This document shows, piece after piece, positions 7,200 through 12,107 of a stretch of 12,107 nucleotides of DNA (its first letter is position 1; every line of letters starts with the position of its first letter). Source of the stretch: CAVVIO01 sp963748095 (GTDB lineage Bacteria > Bacteroidota > Bacteroidia > Bacteroidales > UBA10428); the NCBI GenBank assembly GCA_963748095.1, contig CAVVIO010000084.1, positions 1-12,107 of the forward strand, in the 5' to 3' direction. Under the pieces are notes generated by a model. The model saw nothing but the letters and a program-made list of their open reading frames with translations, had not been told where the DNA came from and made no database searches. A program made the translations under genes and the position numbers.

Positions 7200-7919
7200 A
7201 TGAAACCAGTTACCGGAATTCTGATCGTGTTTTTCATTTTCGCGCTGACCTCCTGCCAGTTCCGGAAAAAGACAGCGGAAAATAAACCTCAAAGTGAGAT
7301 TGTTAAAAAATATGATGCAACAGGAATACTCGCTGCCACAATCACTATGAAAGACGGAAAAAGAAACGGAATTACAACCGCTTTCTATAAAGACGGGAAA
7401 GTTTCCGTTGAATCGAATTATGTAAATAATATTAAATCAGGAATCGAGAAAAAATATTATGAAACCGGAGCAATTTACCGTACGAGACAATACTTAAACG
7501 GAAAAATGAACGGGGAAGAAAAACGATATTATCGTGACGGGATATTGATGACCAAGCAAACCTATAAGGATAATATGCCGGCAAACGACCTGCAGGAATA
7601 TTATCGAAGTGGAAATTTAATAACGAAATATCCCAAACTGGTTTTTAAAACAATAAGAAACCGTGATTACCATAAGCAAAAAATTGTTCAGTTCTATTTT
7701 GAAGACCGATCGAACCCCGTGCAGTTTTATGAAGGCAAGCTTCTGGAAGGAAAATATTTTGATGACCTGGCTTCTCCGTTACCAATTAAAAACGGTATAG
7801 GCGAAGTGGTTGTATATACCACTTTTTCAGGCAAGGTCACAATTTCTGCCAAAATGATTACCCGTAACCGCGCTCCTTACATTGTACAGAAAGATTTTTA
7901 CATTACTGCTGACAACTAA
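7200..7919 (+). CDS. Lipoprotein with YwqK/MORN_2-type repeats
   Basis: The 239-residue product has a short lipoprotein signal peptide (hydrophobic residues 6-17) ending in a lipobox LTSC with the acylated Cys at 19, so it should be anchored to the inner or outer membrane. Residues about 36-145 hold four to five copies of a 22-23-residue repeat with the pattern aromatic-x-D/E-x-G-x-(L/V) then G-x-x-x-G: AFYKDGKV at 61-68, KYYETGAIY at 85-93, RYYRDGILM at 109-117 and EYYRSGNL at 133-140. This is the YwqK 'antitoxin'-family repeat. The C-terminal 90 residues are a non-repeat, probably beta-rich domain I do not recognise. It begins 34 bases after serB with no clear promoter, so cotranscription is likely. 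Despite the family name, no toxin partner is visible nearby. Function unknown. Confidence 0.82.
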   Translation: MKPVTGILIVFFIFALTSCQFRKKTAENKPQSEIVKKYDATGILAATITMKDGKRNGITTAFYKDGKVSVESNYVNNIKSGIEKKYYETGAIYRTRQYLNGKMNGEEKRYYRDGILMTKQTYKDNMPANDLQEYYRSGNLITKYPKLVFKTIRNRDYHKQKIVQFYFEDRSNPVQFYEGKLLEGKYFDDLASPLPIKNGIGEVVVYTTFSGKVTISAKMITRNRAPYIVQKDFYITADN

Positions 7920-7969
7920 AAATTTATAAAGAAGTAAACATTGAGAGGTATACTGCCTTCATTCATACT

Positions 7970-8779
7970 TTATAATTCTTTAATAAGCTGAGTAAACAGA
8001 ATAATTAACTTTTGTTCTGCTTTGGCTGCCACAGCTAATATTTCACTCAATTGTGCCGGTTTCAGGTTATCCGGATCACATTCATCAGTAAGAACCGATA
8101 TTGCGGCACAGGGCAAATTCATGTGGTTTGCCACAATCACCTCAGGAACAGTTGACATACCAACTGCATCGGCCATTGTACGAAAGAACCGGTATTCGGC
8201 ACGGGTTTCAAGGTTAGGTCCCATCACTGCCACATAAACTCCTTTATGCAATTCTATATTTTCTTTTCTGGCTAAAGCTTCCAGCTTTTCATTAAGAAAA
8301 GCTGAATAGGGCCGACTCATATCAGGAAACCGGGGACCCAGTTCTTCATTATTTTCACCCCTTAAAGGATTATCTGGAAGAAAATTAATGTGGTCATCGA
8401 TTAACATCAGTGAGCCTTTTTTAAAATTAAGATTCATAGCTCCGGCAGCATTCGAAAGTAACAGGTGTTTTATTCCCAGTTGCTTCATAACCCGTATAGG
8501 AAAAGTCACTTGTTGTAACGAATATCCTTCGTAGTAGTGAAACCTGCCCTGCATCGCCAAAACCTTCTTCCCCTGCAATTTTCCATATATCAGTTTACCA
8601 GTATGAAATTCCACAGTTGCCAGGGGAAAGTTTGGAATGTCTTTATAGTCGATCACCTCACTTATTTCAATTTCGTTTACCAGTTTTCCGAGTCCCGTAC
8701 CCAAAACGATACCGATTTCGGGAGAATCGATCCCTCTGGATTTTAAAAAGTTAACTGTTTGTTGAAGCATTGTCAGCAT
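7970..8779 (-). CDS. Purine nucleoside phosphorylase (trimeric PNP type)
   Basis: The enzyme splits purine nucleosides with phosphate to free base and ribose-1-phosphate (purine salvage, cytoplasm). With ATG at 8779 it is 269 residues, the usual size of the trimeric PNP/MTAP family; ATG at 8770 is equally possible. A TTG at 8827 would add 16 poorly matching residues and was not chosen. Motifs: phosphate loop GTGLG at 27-31, MQGRFHYYEGY at 76-86, SNAAGAMN at 109-116, GPNLETRAEYRF at 187-198, and GMSTVPEVIVANH at 207-219. The base-binding segment reads SVLTDECDP at 228-236, with Asp232 where human PNP has Asn243, so base preference may differ from classical inosine/guanosine enzymes. It is convergent with the lipoprotein gene and divergent from menG, so it is a single-gene unit. 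Confidence 0.93.
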   Translation of the reverse strand: MLTMLQQTVNFLKSRGIDSPEIGIVLGTGLGKLVNEIEISEVIDYKDIPNFPLATVEFHTGKLIYGKLQGKKVLAMQGRFHYYEGYSLQQVTFPIRVMKQLGIKHLLLSNAAGAMNLNFKKGSLMLIDDHINFLPDNPLRGENNEELGPRFPDMSRPYSAFLNEKLEALARKENIELHKGVYVAVMGPNLETRAEYRFFRTMADAVGMSTVPEVIVANHMNLPCAAISVLTDECDPDNLKPAQLSEILAVAAKAEQKLIILFTQLIKEL

Positions 8780-8902
8780 TTGTATGTGTTTTAGATTATT
8801 TAATACCCGTTGCCAATTTAAAAACAAATCGGAAACAGAAAAAATTATTATCCATACTTAATCAAAAAATAAGGATCAGCCCAATTTCTAAAGGCTTTGA
8901 AC

Positions 8903-8910
8903 CAAAAGTA
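8903..8910 (-). promoter_or_regulatory. Putative -7 promoter element for purine nucleoside phosphorylase
   Basis: On the minus strand the bases read TACTTTTG, an exact match to the Bacteroidota -7 consensus TAnnTTTG. It lies about 125 bases upstream of the chosen ATG and points toward the PNP gene. No clear -33 TTTG was found at the expected distance. Confidence 0.4.
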
Positions 8911-8987
8911 ACATAATTTGTTAATTGCATAATGTTGACATCACCTGAATATTGAAGAATACCCCAATCGAACTTAATGACGAATTA

Positions 8988-9012
8988 CATTATCTGCTTG
9001 TTGAAGATAATG
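8988..9012. repeat. Perfect 8-bp dyad upstream of menG
   Basis: CATTATCT at 8988-8995 and AGATAATG at 9005-9012 are exact reverse complements with a 9-base spacer. The dyad lies 47 bases before the menG start, in the divergent PNP/menG region. It overlaps the place where a -33 box for menG would sit (TTG at 8998-9000 or 9001-9003). It could be an operator for a dimeric regulator or a small hairpin. There is no U-tract, so it is not an obvious terminator. Confidence 0.4.
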
Positions 9013-9032
9013 ATAAATTTTATACATATTTG
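8998..9032 (+). promoter_or_regulatory. Possible promoter for menG
   Basis: CATATTTG at 9025-9032 matches the -7 consensus TAnnTTTG with one mismatch. A TTG at 8998-9000 lies 27 bases earlier, close to the expected -33 spacing. The menG ATG is 27 bases downstream. The match is imperfect, so this is tentative. Confidence 0.3.
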
Positions 9033-9058
9033 TCGACTTATTTTAATACAGAAGTAAG

Positions 9059-9757
9059 ATGGGATATCCGTTAAAAACATATTATTCAAAAATTTACAAA
9101 AGATATGACCTTGTAAATCGAATATTTACATTTAACATGGATGAACGGTGGCGAAAGATTACCGCCCGGGAATGTCTGATAAACCGTCCGCAACATGTGC
9201 TTGATCTTTGTTGTGGCACCGGAGACCTGACAGTAAAACTGGCAAAGTTAGCTAATGGAGACACTGAGGTCATTGGGTATGATTTTAGTGAACCCATGCT
9301 GGACGTTGCCCACAGAAAAATCGAAAAGCAACATTTTCATGTAGATCTCGTTGCCGGTGATGTGGCAAAAATGCCTTTTGCCGATGGGTTTTTCGATTCA
9401 ATAGGTATAACTTTTGGCTTTAGAAACCTGATATATGAAAATGAGAACAGGAATAAACATCTGCAGGAAATTCAACGGGTATTAAAAAAAGGGGGGCTCC
9501 TTGTAATTGCGGAAAGCAGTAAACCCGAATCCGCTTTTATTCGGTTTTTTTACAACTTTTATCTCAACTTTATTGTTTCAAAAATCGGAGGATTGATTTC
9601 CGGAAATTTCGAAGCCTATAAATACCTGGTCAGCTCATCGGCCAATTACCTGACTCCGGACGAAGTGACAGAGTTACTTTACCAGTCGGGGTTTTCGAAG
9701 GTAAGCTATCAACTTTATATGGCCGGAGCTACAGCGATTTTTGTAGTACAGAAATAG
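9059..9757 (+). CDS. menG: Demethylmenaquinone methyltransferase
   Basis: MenG (UbiE/COQ5 family) carries out the last step of menaquinone synthesis, SAM-dependent C-methylation of demethylmenaquinone at the membrane surface. The 232-residue length is normal. Family features are an N-terminal KIYKRYDLVNRIFTF (11-25) with WR at 31-32, SAM motif I VLDLCCGTGD (47-56), Asp75 in VIGYDFS, AGDVAKMPF at 99-107, the family-specific ITFGFRN (117-123), VLKKGGLLVIAE (141-152) and a late SG-x-x-x-AYKYL-x-x-S segment (181-193). Residues around the second half of the usual family signature are somewhat divergent. The gene lies 135 bases before the menI-menF-menD run, which supports a menaquinone rather than ubiquinone role. 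ubiE is the alternative symbol. Confidence 0.92.
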   Translation: MGYPLKTYYSKIYKRYDLVNRIFTFNMDERWRKITARECLINRPQHVLDLCCGTGDLTVKLAKLANGDTEVIGYDFSEPMLDVAHRKIEKQHFHVDLVAGDVAKMPFADGFFDSIGITFGFRNLIYENENRNKHLQEIQRVLKKGGLLVIAESSKPESAFIRFFYNFYLNFIVSKIGGLISGNFEAYKYLVSSSANYLTPDEVTELLYQSGFSKVSYQLYMAGATAIFVVQK

Positions 9758-9848
9758 AAAGCTATCAAATATGTTATTTAGTGTGAGTTCAAATTAGTAA
9801 TACGGGTAATGAAAGTCATCTATCATAAATTCATTTTTGTAATATTCC

Positions 9849-9856
9849 TATCTTTG
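9849..9856 (+). promoter_or_regulatory. Putative -7 promoter element for menI-menF-menD operon
   Basis: TATCTTTG is an exact match to the Bacteroidota -7 consensus TAnnTTTG, followed by the commonly seen C. It lies 36 bases before the thioesterase ATG. No TTTG is present at the usual -33 distance. It suggests the three-gene run starts its own transcript rather than relying on menG read-through. Confidence 0.5.
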
Positions 9857-9892
9857 CAGCACAAATTAATTTTTCCATTAACAACGAATTAA

Positions 9893-10297
9893 ATGGATAT
9901 CAATTTGTTAAATAAATTAAACAGGCATACCCTGGCCGAGCAACTTGAAATTGAGTTTTTCGACTCGGATGAGAACCGGCTCTCTGCCCGAATGCCTGTT
10001 AATGAGAAAACCCGTCAGCCATTCGGGTATCTGCATGGTGGAGCATCGCTGGCGCTTGCTGAAACAGTGGCCAGTTCCGGCTCATATCTTCTTGCCGATC
10101 CGGAAAAAGAATCGGTTTTTGGCGTCCAGGTCAGCAGTAATCATGTGGCGTCGGTAAAAGAAGGCAATGTTATTGCTACGGCTACCCTTATACACAAGGG
10201 AAAACACACACATATATGGGATGTTAGAATAACGGATGACACCGGAAAAAATATATCATTGTGCCGGGTAACAAATAAGATTGTAGAAAAGAAATAA
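9893..10297 (+). CDS. menI: Hotdog-fold thioesterase, probable DHNA-CoA hydrolase
   Basis: This 134-residue PaaI/YdiI-type hotdog thioesterase probably hydrolyses 1,4-dihydroxy-2-naphthoyl-CoA to DHNA in menaquinone synthesis. The active-site stretch is QPFGYLHGGASLALAETVAS at residues 42-61. Gln42, His48 and Glu57 have the spacing (6 and 9) of the catalytic Gln, His and Glu of E. coli YdiI/MenI. The later VSSNHVASVKEGNV segment (about 80-93) is also characteristic. No signal peptide is present. It leads a tight run with menF (13 bases) and menD (5 bases), and this context is what favours DHNA-CoA over other acyl-CoA substrates. The general fold and activity are secure; the exact substrate is inferred from neighbours. 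Confidence 0.85.
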   Translation: MDINLLNKLNRHTLAEQLEIEFFDSDENRLSARMPVNEKTRQPFGYLHGGASLALAETVASSGSYLLADPEKESVFGVQVSSNHVASVKEGNVIATATLIHKGKHTHIWDVRITDDTGKNISLCRVTNKIVEKK

Positions 10298-10310
10298 ACA
10301 GAGAGTATTG

Positions 10311-11450
10311 ATGCAAACGATTACCGAACAAACAACACTGATTGAAAAAATCCATTCTACCTGCCTGAAGAATAACATCATTTTTGCTTCATACCGTCGT
10401 CCTGGTGAAAAGCGTATTCATACTATGATCCAGAAGACAGTGGAACCCAGGGTCCTGCCTTCGATACTGGATCTGTCTGATCAGAAGGGTTTTGTCATTG
10501 CTCCGTTCCAGCCTTCAGAAGGATCACCGGTTTACCTGATACGCCCCGATCTTTATTTTTCTGATGACCAGATTAGTGATGACATCTTATTGCAACTGGA
10601 AAAAATTGAAAACCGTCCTCCTTTGCACAAAACCAATGGTTTTTCAGGCGAAGTGTCCCGCCGGGAATACATCGGGGAAATAGATGAAATTCTTAAATTA
10701 ATCAAAAAGGGGGTATTTGAAAAAGCTGTACTTTCAAGGGTAAATCTTATCGACGGAAACTATGAAAATAAAATTTCACAGTTGTTTAGTATGGTCTGCG
10801 AGGCATATCCGAATGCATTTGTGTATGTATTTAAAGTAGGATCAGTATTTTGGCTGGGTGCTACACCCGAACCTTTGATCTGTTCCGAAAATAATCATTA
10901 CAAAACCGTTTCGCTTGCCGCCACCAGGATTTTCAGCGCTGCAAACCTCAATATCAGCAACTGGAATAAAAAAGAACGGCAGGAACAGGAATATGTCACC
11001 ACTTATATCGAGCGGGTACTGAATAAGCTTGAAATAGACCAGTACGAAAAGATCGGCCCTTATCCGAGGAAAGCCGGAAACCTGTTACATCTCTGCACAG
11101 ATTTCGAAATTCCTGTTGAAGAGTTAAATACCCGTGTCGGTGAACTGGTGCATAACCTTCATCCAACTTCGTCGATTTGTGGTATGCCGAAGGAAAAGGC
11201 ACTAACTGCTATAAAAAAGCTCGAGAAACATAATCGTGAGTATTATGCCGGTTTCCTGGGAACTATAAACATGGAGGAGAAGATCACACTGTATGTCAAT
11301 CTCCGGTGCATGAAAATTTATCATGATTATCTTGCTTTGTATGTGGGTGGCGGGATAACAGCTGATTCTACCCCGGAGGAAGAGTGGGAAGAAACCGGTA
11401 TCAAAGCAGAAACACTGAAATCGATCATCGCTCAGTTGAATTATAAATAA
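10311..11450 (+). CDS. menF: Isochorismate synthase
   Basis: MenF converts chorismate to isochorismate, the committed step to menaquinone. I chose ATG at 10311 (379 residues) over the TTG immediately before it. The chorismate-binding domain fills the C-terminal two thirds: FEKAVLSR at 136-143 (Lys138 is the likely general base), WLGATPEPLI at 181-190, SLAATR at 201-206, VGELVHNLHPTSSICGMPK at 276-294, the REYYAGFLG loop at 309-317, YVGGGIT at 344-350 and the acidic STPEEEWEE at 353-361 that would bind Mg. The N-terminal part is short, making the protein smaller than E. coli MenF (about 430). SLAATR has Ala where related enzymes usually have Gly (LAGT/S). Context with menD favours MenF over a siderophore EntC or a salicylate synthase. 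Confidence 0.93.
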   Translation: MQTITEQTTLIEKIHSTCLKNNIIFASYRRPGEKRIHTMIQKTVEPRVLPSILDLSDQKGFVIAPFQPSEGSPVYLIRPDLYFSDDQISDDILLQLEKIENRPPLHKTNGFSGEVSRREYIGEIDEILKLIKKGVFEKAVLSRVNLIDGNYENKISQLFSMVCEAYPNAFVYVFKVGSVFWLGATPEPLICSENNHYKTVSLAATRIFSAANLNISNWNKKERQEQEYVTTYIERVLNKLEIDQYEKIGPYPRKAGNLLHLCTDFEIPVEELNTRVGELVHNLHPTSSICGMPKEKALTAIKKLEKHNREYYAGFLGTINMEEKITLYVNLRCMKIYHDYLALYVGGGITADSTPEEEWEETGIKAETLKSIIAQLNYK

Positions 11451-11455
11451 TCAAT

Positions 11456-12107
11456 ATGGCATTCCCTGTCAATCAGCATATTTCCGAACTGGCAGAAATA
11501 GTTTTTCACAAAGGCATCCGTTATGCCGTCATTTCCCCCGGATCGCGAAACGCACCCTTAATTACTTCCTTCTTACATCATGGTAAAATTAATTGCCTGA
11601 GTATAGTTGATGAACGCAGTGCAGCCTTTTTTGCACTGGGCATTGCCCGTCAACAGGGAAAACCTGTTGCCCTGATCAGTACTTCGGGAACTGCCGTTCT
11701 AAATTATGCCCCGGCCCTGGCGGAAGCTTATTATCAACAGGTACCTTTACTGGTACTAACTGCCGACCGCCCGGTAGAATGGATCGATCAGCAGGACAAT
11801 CAAACCATCCGGCAACAGGCAATTTATACCAATTATATAAAAAACAGTTTCCAGCTTCCACAGGAAGTGCATTCCGAAACCGATATATGGCACAGTCAGC
11901 GGCTCATATCCGAAGCTGTTAATCTTGCCGGAACATTCCCGGAGGGACCGGTTCATGTGAATGTCCCGCTGAAAGAACCGTTATACAGCCGTGAGGTAGC
12001 AGAGAATCCCCGGCCGAAGATTATCAACCTGAATGACCGCGATATTTCTTTAAACGATAGCGATCTGAAAGAAATAGCCGGGAAATGGAATAATTCGGCA
12101 CGTAAAC
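11456..12107 (+). CDS. menD: SEPHCHC synthase MenD, N-terminal part (cut by window edge)
   Basis: MenD is the ThDP-dependent 2-succinyl-5-enolpyruvyl-6-hydroxy-3-cyclohexene-1-carboxylate synthase. It joins isochorismate with the succinic semialdehyde unit from 2-oxoglutarate. The first 217 codons are present; the rest of the usual 550 or so lies beyond the right edge. Visible landmarks are VISPGSRNAPL at 25-35, the ThDP-activating glutamate Glu53 in VDERSAAFFALG (51-62), ALISTSGTAVLNYAPALAEA at 72-91, LTADRP at 101-106 and the DNQTIRQ segment at 114-120. The ATG at 11456 is five bases after the menF stop, indicating tight translational coupling or cotranscription. No frameshift is visible. 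Confidence 0.95.
   Translation, partial: MAFPVNQHISELAEIVFHKGIRYAVISPGSRNAPLITSFLHHGKINCLSIVDERSAAFFALGIARQQGKPVALISTSGTAVLNYAPALAEAYYQQVPLLVLTADRPVEWIDQQDNQTIRQQAIYTNYIKNSFQLPQEVHSETDIWHSQRLISEAVNLAGTFPEGPVHVNVPLKEPLYSREVAENPRPKIINLNDRDISLNDSDLKEIAGKWNNSARK

Noticed and set aside
7200..7919. Antitoxin of a toxin-antitoxin pair (YwqK family name)
   Set aside because: No small toxin gene lies next to it, the protein is a lipoprotein, and the family label rests on repeat similarity rather than shown function.
7921..7977. Possible bidirectional terminator between the convergent lipoprotein and PNP genes
   Set aside because: TTATAAAG (7924-7931) and CTTTATAA (7968-7975) are complementary, but the stem is only 8 AT-rich pairs with a 36-base loop, has no GC core, and overlaps the PNP stop codon. 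It is too weak to call.
8780..8827. N-terminal extension of PNP from TTG at 8827
   Set aside because: The 16 extra residues do not resemble family N-termini and the start would be TTG. ATG at 8779 or 8770 fits the normal length and has A-rich upstream sequence.

Overview
The window looks like a Bacteroidota chromosome, most likely a Bacteroidales or Marinilabiliales-type marine or gut bacterium; the species cannot be named from sequence alone. Evidence: a type IX secretion (T9SS) sorting-like domain, menaquinone genes, Bacteroidota-style -7 promoter elements (TAnnTTTG), little Shine-Dalgarno signal, YwqK-type repeat proteins and AT-rich intergenic DNA.

Layout. (1) Positions 2133 down to 1 on the minus strand are one uninterrupted reading frame of at least 711 codons that runs off the left edge. 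It encodes a membrane-anchored or secreted, cysteine-free surface protein with a T9SS sorting-like domain in its interior. Its first 118 codons have ordinary AT-rich usage; after that it becomes GC-rich and almost never uses a codon ending in T. This is the most unusual signal in the window. (2) A 306-base divergent intergenic region separates it from a rightward gene pair: a kynurenine-formamidase-like cyclase (TTG start) and a class I SAM methyltransferase. (3) Next come a DUF3352-like membrane-anchored protein with C-terminal YwqK/MORN_2-type repeats, phosphoserine phosphatase SerB with an ACT-type N-terminus, and a lipoprotein built of the same kind of repeats. (4) Leftward purine nucleoside phosphorylase, convergent with the lipoprotein gene. 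(5) Rightward menaquinone genes to the right edge: menG (ubiE), then, behind its own promoter-like element, a hotdog DHNA-CoA thioesterase (menI-like), isochorismate synthase (menF) and the start of menD.

How the genes work together. MenF converts chorismate to isochorismate, MenD adds the 2-oxoglutarate-derived unit, the hotdog enzyme would release DHNA from DHNA-CoA, and MenG methylates the final ring; the remaining men genes are presumably downstream. SerB completes serine synthesis and PNP serves purine salvage; both are housekeeping genes. The two YwqK-repeat proteins flanking serB and the cyclase-methyltransferase pair have no assigned pathway. No tRNA, rRNA, CRISPR array, transposase or integrase was seen.
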